From Symsagittifera roscoffensis (lineage: Eukaryota > Xenacoelomorpha > Acoela > Convolutidae): a DNA stretch of 64,000 nucleotides. The position numbers were made by a program, and so were the translations under genes. The stretch is taken from contig NC_087065.1 in assembly GCF_963678635.1 (NCBI RefSeq), positions 7,523,209 through 7,587,208 on the forward strand, written 5' to 3'. Shown here piece after piece: positions 20,701 through 33,500 of this stretch. Every line of letters begins with the position of its first letter. The first letter of the stretch is position 1. Below the pieces are notes generated by a model. It saw only the letters and a list, made by a program, of their open reading frames with translations, was not told where the DNA came from and made no database searches.

Positions 20701-21480
20701 TACATGCATTGATCAAAGCGTAAAATAATACCTTTGAAACCGTCTCACAGTGAAATATTTCAAGAGTTGAGCAGTTCTCAATCAATGTTTTCCATGAACA
20801 GACGGCGAAAATTCTCAAAAAAATCAATATCTTTGCATTATCCTTGTTTATTGCATGGGAACAAAAACTGCTTGTTTAAAAACGAAGACTCGAATACTCC
20901 GACTGTTATTTAACAATGAAGTTGTTTGTGGAGATTTTTTTTTCGAAAGAATAATAGTTTTAACAGTTTTATGTCAAAAAAATGGGAAAAGAACGTTGAA
21001 ATAAATTACGTGTGCCAAAACTTTTGTATGTCTCGATAAAGTTCATTCTAAGCAAACATACCATGAAAAAAAACTCGCAACGGAGCAAAACCTACGAAGC
21101 TGAAACAAAATCGACTTGAGTTGAACAAAAAAGCATGATTTTGTATTAAAAAAATAAAATCCTCCTGCAACTATAATGAACAACACTCGAAATTATCAAA
21201 AAATCGTTTACAGCGAAAAAAACACTGACGTGGCAACTAAGCTGACAAAATTTCTGCGAACACCAGTTGAGCCGGAAAAAAAATTTTTTTTGAAGAAAAA
21301 TAAAATAGTCAAATTCCCCTGAAACTAATAAACAATACTTGCACTTGCAACTACAATGAAAATTGCTCGCAGCAATAAAAATGTGTTATGTGGCAAACAA
21401 GCCGACAAAACTTGAAAGCTGACTAACGAATGACCGACTATTCATTTTTTTCATGGAATTTTTTTCAATTTTACACAATG
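17784..21480. other. Intergenic, no gene seen
   Basis: AT-rich sequence between convergent genes (TIR-SAM on +, EXO1 on -). It contains one CAGGGGC-type repeat (18725-18947) and a region at 18535-19070 with many variants of TTGTTGCAATTCA. No ORF has a recognisable domain or splice-linked partner. Confidence 0.5.
18725..18947 (-). repeat. CAGGGGC...CCCTG short dispersed repeat (MITE-like), complete copy
   Basis: The ends are CAGGGATTTGACCCC on the left and CGAGAAAATCCTAGATCAGCCCCTG on the right. The same paired ends occur at 42336-42566 in the opposite orientation, giving a 223-231 bp unit with short CAGGG/CCCTG inverted tips and no coding potential. Confidence 0.6.
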
Positions 21481-21484
21481 AAAA

Positions 21485-21575
21485 AAAAACTATGTCCGAC
21501 CGGGACTCGAAGCCCAGAAATCAGGAGCAACCACGTTCTAAAGCAAGTGGATTCACTTCTCCCGGAGTGATTAGC
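21485..21575 (-). repeat. tRNA-like SINE head (B box present, A box weak)
   Basis: On the minus strand the B box reads GCTTCGAGTCCC (plus 21502-21513). Upstream at tRNA-like distance is a TAATCACTCCGG block resembling an A box. No SINE body is evident beyond an A/T run. Confidence 0.4.
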
Positions 21576-22354
21576 AGTTTACATGTTAAAAAAAAACGAA
21601 ATACGTATAGCGTGTTCATTACTCAATCTAAAAACCGAGAAAATCAAATACGAGCGCGAATAAGCTTAGGTATTGTTCTCCCGAAAAAAAACGATGCACC
21701 GTAAATATTTGTCTTTACTTCATTCATTCAATTAAAAAGTACTAGACAAAGCGGAAAAACGCTTCAGTTTTTTTGAAAACAAAATCCACGCAACCTTAAG
21801 GCAGTTGATTTTGTTCATTGACCTGACTCTAAAATCTGTGAAGCCAGGCCTATATAAAACTTTTTTTAATCATGACTAGCCGCGTAGCCAAAACTAATTA
21901 AACCAAAAAACTACAAAATGACTATTAAAGACCTTTTGAATAAACTACGTTTATATTCTTTGAACTTCGAGAATTTTTTATGATCAACAGTTTTATCATT
22001 AAAGTAACTCAATTAGAAAAAATTGGGTCAATTTGAAAACCAGGTATTTTTTTTATTTCAAAAGAAAATCCTTAAATTCAAATCCAACTTCCAGTCACTC
22101 ACGTTGTTTTTCGAGCCAATTGCACTTTCTTAATTACAAAACTTAATTTATTTTTCTTTTAGCAAATGAACTTGAATTGAACTTCAACCTAGAGTCATAC
22201 TTTGAAAAATCAAACTTGAGCGTGATCAAAAGATTTTTTGTAGTAGATAAGCAACAGCTATGTATTGCATCGAGAAATTCGTCAAAAAATCGAGACACGC
22301 AGTGTCGAGATGTGAACAAATTTCCTGATGCAATATAAGCTGTTGCTTATCTAA

Positions 22355-22565
22355 TATAAACACAGAGGTGAGGCTGCGCTTCGCAAACACTAGCGAGAAT
22401 ACGTTAAAAAGCAGCTCTATAAAGTTCAAAAGAAAAAATAGAAAACCTCGAATTAGTAAAAATTTGGCAACGTCTCGGATTCGATCCTACTACCTCCGAC
22501 CTACACCTACCTCCGACCTAGACATTATGATTTTACGCACTAAACGCTCACGCACATGAGCCTCA
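22355..22565 (-). repeat. tRNA-derived SINE-like copy
   Basis: The minus-strand B box is GGATCGAATCC (plus 22477-22487). A body follows, ending in the shared tail with GCGAAGCGCAGCCTCACCTC (near 22362-22381), which also ends the copies at 27951, 35781 and 41119. Confidence 0.5.
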
Positions 22566-22569
22566 CGCA

Positions 22570-23747
22570 CTAACCACGGATGCTTAATTAAAGAAAAATA
22601 ACACAAGCCACAAATAAAGCAGATGACAGCTGCTATGAAATTTCTAATGCTAGTGAAACTTCCATATAAAAAACACTTTCAATGAACACTTACTAGCGAG
22701 TTAGATTAGAAAAAACAGAGAAGATTCGTACTAATACAACAACGCTCGCAAGCTCGCTAGTGTGAAAACGTAAAAAATCGAACAAAACACTCATTTGAAA
22801 AAGTTTTCACGCTAACACGCTATGTTTTCTTTGTTTGGGTTGATTGCTCTGATGTTTCAAATATTGCACTAGTTTTTCAAAAATTGAACTACTGTTTCAA
22901 ATAATGCGCTATTTTTTTTCAAATATGGCACCGGAACATAGTGAACACGTCTTTTATACTGAAAAAAAAGTGTTAATTAAATGTCTACACTCCTTTCATA
23001 GACTTATAAAAACATTATTCACGCGACTGACAATTGAATACAATTTTTGAAAGAAATAAATTAAAACTGGCATAAATTATTGAACAAAACAAAAGATCAA
23101 ACTCAAAGCACAATTTTAAAAACAAGTAATGAGACTTTCAAACAAGTGATTGAGTTTACTTCCCAAACAACACATAGTTTTCATGATTGAGATACTTCTT
23201 CAAAAATAGTCTATGCCTAAATGTTATCATTGAATGCCGCCAGCAACTCCTCCTTGTGTCGGTCAGAAATACCTACAAATAGGTAACTATCAATACATAA
23301 TTTGCTTGTAAATTGAGTTCGTGAGGCGACCATAAAACTCATCGTGATTTTAAGTTGTTGCGTTTTTGAGGACATTTTCGAACGTCTCTCCGAATACATT
23401 TTCAAAATTCTGATTCAATAAAGTCTTAGCTTGGAAATTAAATTTGATAATTATAAACAATACGAAAAATTAATCAGTTTAAGACGCAAAACTAAAAACA
23501 CGAACATTAGTTTCAATTCGGTTTTGCGTTTTTCTGAGAAACAAATCGTGAAACTTCATATTTTGTGAAATCATTTTTCATATTATCGTTTTTCAAATAT
23601 ACTCGAGTTATTCCCGCCACCAAAAGTTTGAATAATTATAAACTATTTTGAAAAACCTCGGCACATTGTTGCTTAAATCAAAACGTGTCTTTTTCAGGTC
23701 GATATCTGGTTTTTTTAAATGTGTTCTTTTGAAACTCGTTTTAAAAC
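22570..23747. other. Region downstream of EXO1, no gene seen
   Basis: AT-rich sequence with scattered short repeats. It follows the EXO1 stop codon (minus strand) and should include its 3' UTR. No clear AATAAA could be assigned. Confidence 0.4.
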
Positions 23748-24528
23748 TCACTTAGATTTGACAATCTTTCGTTTCGCTTTTGACTTTGTCGCAGGTGCGA
23801 CAGAGCTTATCACATTTGATCCCCACGGAAGCGTAGACTGTTTATTGTCCGCAGTTGGGGACTTCGAATGCAATTTCGATCTAATTTTAGACGGCGTAAT
23901 CATATTAGAAGAGGCCTTTTTCGGTGATTTATCATCCTCGTCGTCCAAATTAACGACTTCAATAACCTTCTCGTTGGAATCTATTGAAAAACTCTTTCGT
24001 TTGATTTCTCCTGCTTCATTCAAAATTGAGGTAGACGAATTAAGAGGCGATTTGAACTGTTTATTTATTGCACTTTCATTGCTTGGACTATGGACAAATG
24101 TGTTCAGTTTATCTCCTTTATTTTCAGTGTCCGTTTTCAATTTTTCTTCGGTCATTTTCATTTTGGGTGCGTTGAAGAACTGGTCCAAACTGTACACTTT
24201 TTTGTTTGAATCCACTGACTTATCCACTATTTTTTTGGACTGAAACATTCGCCTCGATGGCGGAACGTAATCTTCATTCGACTTATTTTTCTCACAACCA
24301 CTCGTCTTTTTATGCGGCGATTTTCCAACGAGAACTGAGGTCACTAGCTGTGCTGGTGATTTCGAAGCTGAGAACGGATTGTTTTTCTTTTTGGCTGAAT
24401 GAATTCTATCGTGGAGTGGAGATATCGGTTCGATGTTGTCTAGACACAGTGACTTTGCCTTGCGTGGAGTTGTTTCTCCCAGTATTTCCTGAACATCGTC
24501 GTTTGCTTCTTCGTTTGCAGTTGGAACC
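23748..24528 (-). CDS. EXO1: EXO1 exon 11: long C-terminal exon
   Basis: About 260 codons to a TGA, Ser/Lys/Asp-rich and probably disordered. It holds [11 protein letters not shown], which fits a PCNA-interacting motif except for Val in place of the first Gln. It also has an acidic [12 protein letters not shown] patch and a basic Lys-rich end. The phase matches exon 10 (split Arg codon). An antisense ORF at 23719-24243 is a shadow of this exon. Confidence 0.75.
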
Positions 24529-27500
24529 CTATCAATAACCAAAACAAATAAAGTTATTATAACTACTAAATTTCCAGTTCAGCTACTAAGTTCATAGTTG
24601 TTCGAAACTTTCATTTAAAAAGTTGTTCGTAACTTCCATAAAAAATACTGCCTTCCGCAGTTTATAAATGAATTTGGCTTGTTTCGCCACCTCAACAGAT
24701 TTCGTCCCCACCCACACATTTCGCTTCACATTCATTATGGAATTTTCAGTGTTCCCTATTAGGGGCGAAATATGCCAATAAAACTTGAAGGGGAGAAATT
24801 GCGAGGGTTAAAATGTATGCAAACCATTCAATCTCCTATGATATCTGTAATAACACACCTGTTGCTATCGCACTCGCTCAGCTGTCTCAACAGACTCTGA
24901 GTCTCCTCTCTTCGCTTCTTCACACTCGACATCTCAAACGTCTGCAGAGAAGAGTTCTCAAAAGAGGCTCGAGGTCTCTTAATCGGACCACTGCCATCTC
25001 TCCTCTTTATAGTACTCAGTATGTTCTCCTTCAAACTGCCATTGCTATCTCTTCTACTAACTATTCTCTCTCCTGTAGATTCTTCAACAAAATATAAAAT
25101 TTGTCATTTTATTTTCGTTTTTAACAGCCCATTTTTTCGAAGAAGGAGCCACTTAAAGGCAACCAAGACGCCAAATGACTCGAAGTTTATGCAAATTCTA
25201 AGGAACAGTGAAAATCCTCATTTTCAGTTCCATCAGTACAATACGATCACAACTTCCATCAAAAAAAAATAAACTATTTCAAATAGACTTGTTGAAAACT
25301 ATTCTTCCAACGTGTCAATCATCACCCATTTTCATTAAATACTGTGTGAGAAACTATTTGAATTGCATTGCATGTACACAAAATCATAAAATAAACAACT
25401 TAAAACTAAACGCGACACTCAATTTCTAAAAAAAAATTGACGAAGCAACGGAGTCCTATATGCCAACCATCGATTGCTTATATAAACCATGTTATCAAAT
25501 TTTTGGCAAATAAAACTATTACCTGTTGAGATATTTCTTGAAGCTGATTGTGAACCTCCTGATGCTTTGTTCGATGTTGTTGTGTTTGTGGTTAGTGTTG
25601 ATGTTGGTTTTAATTTTGTTGGTCGAGCGAAGTTTTCTTCCAAGTAGAGCAGAGAGAGTTCTTGGGCAGATTTCTTCTCAGTGCAATAGTCGTCTGGATT
25701 AGAAGTCAGTCTCTTCCACTCAACCGGTTCTAAAAGACATGTATTAAAAACTTCAATCAAAAACATAGCGAACAGACCAGACCGTAGGAGACTGTCAATA
25801 ATTTTATTTTTAAAAATAGAATTTTTTTTAATAATCGAAAAATGTAACTGATTTTTACACACAGGCAAAGGCGAGCTTTGTATCACTTGCGATACCACAA
25901 AAATAGCATTGCAGGCTAGCAGACAGGCAAGGAAAAAAATCAATAAGTCCAATCATTAAATGTTGACAGGAATGATGTTCTATTTGCGGAAAACACGTCC
26001 AGAAATACATTCGATGGCTTTTATGAAAATTCAAAAAACAATTATCGAGCGAAACTAAAATCATTGTCATGAAAAACTTTGAACTACAAAGTCTATTCTG
26101 AGATTTTGAACGTTTTGTGCGATCAGGAGGAAAGCCTACAAACAATGGTTCCCTCGAACGACCAAAAACTAAGTAAGTAAGCCGATAAAAAAACCGCAAA
26201 CACTTAGGACTAAAAACTAATTAAGCGAAAAAAAAACAACAAAAAAACTTAGAGGTGAAGGATAGTAGAATTTTTAAATTGCAGGAGTAGATTATAATAT
26301 AAAAAGCAACTAGCATGAAAAAGGCATACAGAAATCACAACTACAAAATTTCAAGTTTTGTCAGCAATGCTCAATTTGAAAAAACGCCCAAAAACACAAT
26401 CGCCGGCGTAACTTTAGTTTTCAGAAACATTTATCGATTTGTAAATAGGTAAACACAAGTTCTGTAAACTCAAGTTGAGTCGCAAACAAAACTTTTGCCT
26501 TTACCGTGAAAAACTTGTGAAAGTTCTGATATTCTAATTTTTACGCATCCCCCCGCCTCCCCTCAAAAACATACAAAAAAATGAAATTCTATGTTTCCCA
26601 CCAAATGGGACAAATTTAGGTCACTATGCCGATAAAAAATATCTTAACTTTTGAGGACACATCAACTTTTAGCGCAGGCCTGCCAACTTTTATAAAACGA
26701 AATATGAATCTGGGACCAAATCTTGAAAAACGAACTTTATATGAACCTAAAAGAGCATTTTCTAACTTTCAGAAAAACATGGTCAATTAAACCATTTATT
26801 TCTTGACAAATATTGAGTCAATGACAACTGCAGACTGTTGATCCAATGTGACCACAGAAACAGTGCGTTGGTTATGGAGCAGTTCCTTCTTCTTTTCAAG
26901 AGCTTCAAGAGCTTTTTTAGCCTCGTCAATGCTAGAATCAACTTCGTTCAGCTGGTTCTTTAGAGCTAAAGGAGTCATTCGCTTGAAAACATGCAGTTCC
27001 TCTCGCAAATCTTCAGCATGCTTTTTTAACGTGAATTTTCTTCTACTTTCGACTCCGTGGATTTCTTATATTCAGAAGCTGGAAAAATGAACGCCTTTTC
27101 GAAATCGTCGCGGCTAAAGACTTCCTGAATGATACGCACACTGTCGTAAGTTTCTGGCAAAAAACAGTTCTGGTGTTGACTCTTAGCGAACTTCATGCGC
27201 GAGAACCCTGATTCTGTGTTCATGTTAAGTGGGCAAACTAGCAACACAAACTCACATAAAGATCCCAAAGACTTCCACTGTTGCAACAGTGTTTTCTCGA
27301 AGCACTCTCGCAAGGATATTTAGCGAAAAAAAAACAAAAAGAAATGTGGCAACTGAACTGTGATGTTTCCACTAAGTCGACAAAACAAACAGATAAAAAT
27401 AGCACGACAACTGAGTTTTCAGTTTGAAAAAAAAACAGGTTCTGACAAAATTCGATCCAGTTGTTATCTCTAGACCAAGTGTGCGAGAGAAGCTGAGAAA

Positions 27501-30500
27501 TTTTAATTCATTAGAAAATAAAATCAAATGATTCAACTGATTCTGTTACAAAAAATTGTCAGCCCAAAAAAGTCTATATTCTGATTTGATAACCCTTCCT
27601 AATCGCAAGAGTAACGAAAAAATCCTATTTTGAGAAAGCAGGGCCAAAAAGAATCTTCATATTCCGAACTATAAAGATTCACATTCTTTGCGGCAATTAC
27701 GCTTTCTTAATTGAAAAGCGTGATTTGCCTTCCTTTCACCAAATGAAATTCAACATGAAAAAATCAAAAATCAAACCGCCAAAAACAAATTTGAGATGGA
27801 AATTTGAAAATTCAAGGCCTTTTCCTCGAGCCAAAAACAAAAGACTCAAATAGGTGGATTGATATGTATTAATGTACAATAGAACAAATTATACACTAGA
27901 AAAGATTAGCAATAATTAAACCAGAAAGCAATTGATTTTAAGTTTTGAAACAGAGGCGAAGTTGAACTTCGCATAAGTAAGCAAAAATATGACCGACAAG
28001 GCTACTGGGAAAAACTGAATCAGCAAAACTGAGTCTACAGAGATTCTTAAGTGACGCACGCCAATTATGAGTCTACATAATTGCTAAGTGACGCAAGCCA
28101 ATTATGACGCATTAGCAGAATCAGTGAATGTGATAAAAAAAAGAAATTTACCAACTAACACTCCTCAATTTATAGAGCGGACGCATTTTACCTAGTATAC
28201 GAAAAGTTCATTAACAACATCCGACTCTGCCCATGTTCGAGCCCTCTTATTTTGTTGCGAGGTCTCCTTCTCTACCTCTACGCTACAGATCCATGGAACC
28301 TTGAAGCTAAAAAGCTATTTGTAATATAAACATAGCCAATCGAAGATTGGAAACGAGTAATGAACTCAAGAAAAGAAAAAAACAATGACTTTGTTGAAAA
28401 AATCTCAACTATCGAACTTCAAAGAAAAAAATAGATGCCCTTAAAGGTCTTTGAATTTCTAGGACAATGTATGATTGGCGCTTTTTTGATAACATGAACC
28501 CAACTAGAGAAAACTGGATCAATAGGTAAACTTTTTATTCCGCCGGGAAACCTTGAAAATAAATTCCACTTTCGAAACTAGAAATTGTTTTTTCGCGCCA
28601 CTTCCACGTTCGTATTTGGTCAGTGCTATTTACGTCACTTTCAGCAGATGAACTCAAAAAGTGCATTATGATTAAGTGCATCAATACTTTTTCCTCAAAA
28701 AAAAAAATCAGCAAGACCTATATAAGAGTCTTCACTAGTTTCATTACTCTTAATAGTCTGTGTTAATATCCTTAGCATTGGATGTACTAAATAGCTGGTT
28801 ATTGATCAAAGTGAACACATTTTGTCACAACAATATTTGCGTTGCAACATTATTTGAGACTTAGGTTGGAACAAAAAGTCGGAACAAAAAGAGAGTTCAT
28901 ACTATAACACAAGCTTTGCTTGTGTAAACATGCATGTGAAACTATTGCGTTTTCTTTTTCCTTATGCTCCTAATTGATATAAAAGTATTCGTACAGGCGA
29001 ATCCAAAAACTTTTTCAGAAAAAAAACATAAATGTGTCAATAATGAAGATTAACTGCTCACTTTGGGGCGATTGCGATGGAGACTTCATTTTTTCAATTG
29101 AAGCTAGAAGAGAGCTGTCTGCAAAAGAGACAACTGCTTCGTCTGTTCTTCTGCAGCCAGTAGATGGAATCGATCCACCAGTGTTCTTGACGACATTCGA
29201 CGAAAAACTACTCGATTTCACTCGATCCACAAACGCGCACTCTGAAATTCGCAAATAGATCGTTTTCAAAAATAAAAAGCCAACAGACAAATTATGTTAA
29301 TAAAATCAATTCCATTTTTTTTCGTCATCTGTAGGTCCTTTCTGACAGATCTGTCAAATATGAAATATTTGGCATTTTTCATATTTATGAAAACTGATAA
29401 AGTTTTTGAAGTTTCTCATTAGAAAACAGAAAAGTTTCTTAAGAGCTTCTAGATTAGATATCTACTTTTGACCAGGAAGGTTGTTCGATCATCTGAAACA
29501 AACACTTTGAATTTGCTCACTTGGGCTGTAGTTGGGACTCCATATGCTGAGTCTGTGCAGTGGAGTCAAGGGGGTGGGATTCAACACATGTCCATCATGC
29601 AACACATTCTTCTTAGCCACTATCTAAACCAATTGACAGTTGCAATTTGAAATGCTTAGGAGGTGACAATTCCGCCCTAAATTATCACGAAAAATGTCAA
29701 CTATTTTTTCAGTTGAGCAGCTGGAAGCCTTAGTCGGAGGTTGAGTATAAAAGCTTAACAAAAATACGACTTACTAACAAGAAATCACCTTGCAAATCAT
29801 CGCGCACGACCGACTTATCCAATTCCCCCAAACACGGGTACGAAAAAAAAAACGTGCGATATCGAACCACTTGCGGCAAGCATAACTAAAAAAGCGGAAT
29901 TAGAGCTAATTTATGAGCCGCATTTACAAGCCAACTATTTAGGTTAAAATTCCATCGTTTTCAACATTTTGAGCAGGTAAAATAGATACTAACTAGATAT
30001 ATTCCTTTGCTTTGTAATTAAGTACAACTAACTTTTGTTCCGGGACTGTATGAGTTCACAAATTCCATGGTCCGTGTGTTGACATTTCCCAGAGCAACTT
30101 GGAAGGCTATACTCTCACTAAACATAGGCCCACACTGAGGGTAGGATTTCGAGTCAAACCCAGAAGGATATTCTGTGAGGGGTTTGAGTCGTTTTTCTAG
30201 CGGGTCAAATACCCAAGAGTATTTGAAAGTGTTCTCGGCGTTGATGAACTCTTGAACGTATTCATCACTCACTTCAATTTCCATCTTCAGGTAGGTTCCA
30301 ACTCTCTTCAATATCTAAAAATCAGAATAAAATTTCAATCAATCTCAAAACTCAAGGATATCCGAGTTCTTCAATTAAAGTTATGTGAAGGTAAAAATAA
30401 AATATATTCGATTTCTACTTTCTATAAGATTTACATATTTTTGGCATTCGCTGCCTGCATTATCTGCATCTTGCTTTAAAAAGTAAAAATTGGCTGAGAC

Positions 30501-33500
30501 ACCTATAGTTACACATGAAAACCTGTTTCACCCTGAAACCTGTCACTGATTAAACTGAGTCCCTTTCTTATTAATGTCGTCAGAGCTAACTGATACATTT
30601 CAAACAGATAAACGAACTAACCCTCTCGACTTCATTGGTCAACGCACACTTGAAAACTTTCACCGCTTTCTTCAGTCCTATTCCAGGGAGTCCATCTGGC
30701 AAATAGTCACAGCCAGACAGGATGCATGCCCGGCGGAACTTCTCTTCGTCGAATCCCTCGAACACTTTGCCCCCCTTGAACACCCGTCGCAAGTCCACCT
30801 CCATCGCATTGCCACTCAAGTCCAACTTGAACAGCACCTACAAGTTAAAAAAAATAAGTTCAAATTCATGTTTAAGTAAATTAAAAAGTTCAAATAGGCC
30901 TCCACCCCTGCCGACCCAAAGGGTCCCCTCTTTGTACTATTTTGAGATATCCAATATATATTAACTTTGAGGGGGAGCGCGCGCCGAAAAAAACGCAATT
31001 TTTTTGTTAAAATTTTGCAAAAACTGCCTAAAAAAGCATTGGCTTTATGGGGCTTTATAGTGATTTAGGAGAGCTAAGAAAATCAATTTGGTCGACCTAA
31101 AAAAAGACATATTTTTTTGAAAATCCCCCCCATCTCGATAAAATCCTAAATCCGCCCCTGGGCCTCAGTACTTACATAACTCAAAAGTTTCGAAGGTAGT
31201 CTTAGAGGAGATCATCTGGTTTCGTTTTAGGTATCTATTAAAAAATTTCTGCTAAACAGGGAGATTTTCGGATTTCCGAAGAGCTCGAAAAAAAAACAAA
31301 TTAACTGCCCAAAAAAGGTCGACAAAACTATGCTTACTATACTCGACACTTGAGCTAAACATTCGAGGGTTTGGTCAAATTTTATCAGCTTCGTGAAAAA
31401 AAATCGAAAAACGTTTTCATTCGGAAGTCAGTGCCTTTGTATTGAGCTTCTTACCCTTTGGCATCCGAACACGAGCAGATCGGAGTCTTCAGTGACTGCA
31501 GCATGTGCGATTCCACTCTTGACGAAGTAGGTGATCTGAGCATCGGCCTCGTAAGGCGCCACAATACAGTCCACACCTCGCTGCCGAAACGCCTGATAAC
31601 ATTTATGTATTTCTATATAACCTCCAAGTTCATATAGAAAGAAAGAAATAAAGAATAAAATTCTCCGGTCAATCACAAATATATATTGCGCAGTTCATCG
31701 TTAGTTGTTATTTGAAATGAGACTCGGAGAGTACAGACAACGCCTGATAACATTTTACTGTATAAACTCCAAGTTCATATGGAGCTGAAATTCGTATCAA
31801 AGCGTTGAGTGCATCTCGAATCTATAATGGCAAATTGGTTTTAAAAAACTCGAAAATCTGTCGGACACTTTATCCACAAGGGAAAGTACCAACAACAAAC
31901 AAGCTATTCACATTTTTAAGTGCAACCGCTATTGTGCACCTGAATAATATATACTAGCGTGTAACGCACCTCCGGTACTCATAATAAACCGCATAGATTG
32001 GAAATAAGATCTGCATTCTTTGAGTGTACTCTGACAGCACCCAATTGTTTCGTTGGGAACAACGTTGGGAAATTCAAAATTTGAGAAACTTCACCTTAAG
32101 TTTTCTAAAAAAAAGTATTTTTTTTTGAAAACCAGAAAAAATTTCACATCACAAAAACTACCAAAATTTGAGCAGTCTTTTTTGATTGCAATATTCACAA
32201 TCTTTGAAAGAAATCTGACAGCACAAAACTACAGGGTTGGGAATTTCACTTTAACAAACTATTTTGTAATTTGAGTTTTCTGAAAATTTCCAAAAAAAAT
32301 CACACAAATCGTCGTATCTTCTAAGCAAAAAAAAGTTGGGCATTCTTAATTGGAGGCCGAATTTCCAACCCATGAGATTACTCTGACAGCCCCCAACTAC
32401 AGGTTAGGAATTTCAAACTTCGAAAAAAAAGTTCATTTAATTTTCATGAATTTTTTTTTGAAAAAATTATAAAAAACGTCATATCTCGAAAACTGCAAGA
32501 ATTTGAGCAGCCATACTCAGAGGCAAGATTCGCAACCCTCTGATAGTACCCTCACAGATTCCAATAACAGGATTGAGATCTTCAAATTTTCGGAACTTTT
32601 TAGCATCTAAGATTTTTTGAAAATTTCCGAGAAAACCATAAAAAATGTCATATCTCGAAAACTACAAAGATTTGAGCAGTCATATTTGGAGGCAAAATTC
32701 GCAACTCCTGAAAGTACCCTGACAGAGATTCACTTAAGATGGTTATTTCAAGTTTTGTGAAAATTTTTAAATCCATGTTTTCTGAAAAACTTTGCAAATC
32801 CTAAAAAACGTCATATCTCGAAAACTACACGAAATTGAGCAGCCATATTCAGAGGCAAGATTCGCAACTCTCTGATAGTACCCTCACAGATTCTAATAAC
32901 AGGATTGAGATCTTCAAAGTTTTGGAAAATTTCAACATCTAAGTTTTTTTGAAAATTTGGGAGAAAATCATAAAAAAACGTCATATCTCGAAAACTACAA
33001 GGATTTGAGCAGTCATATTTGGAGGCAAAATTCGCAACGCTTGAGAGTACCCTCACAAAATCCAACAACAGGATTGAGACCTTCAACATTTTAGAATTTT
33101 CTAAAATCTAAGTTTTTGAAAAAATCATAAAAAACGTCATGTCTCGAAAATTACAAGGATTTGAGAAGTGAGAATTGGAGGCAAGATTCGCAACCGCTGA
33201 GAGTACCCTGACAACACCCAACTACAGGGTGAGAAGTTCAAAAATTGAGAAATTTTGAAAATTAAATTTTCTAGAAATTTTTGAAAAACCTCGAAAATTG
33301 CCCTGACAACACCAAACTACAGGGTGAGAATTTCTTGAAATTTATGAAAAATCTCTTAAGCTAAAAGGATTTGATAATTAATACATGGAGACCACAATCG
33401 CAAAGCCTGGGAAAACTCTGACAATATCCTCCTATTGGGTTGCTAATTTCAAACTTGATGAAATAAACACTGAATTTTAACTGGAAAATTGAAAAACCTT

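Noticed and set aside
23719-24243. 174-codon open frame on the + strand
   Set aside because: Antisense shadow of the long last EXO1 exon, whose splice phase and composition support the minus strand.
31990-33260. CRISPR-like regular repeats
   Set aside because: Units are about 160 bp, diverged and continuous without unique spacers in an animal-type genome; this is a satellite-like array.
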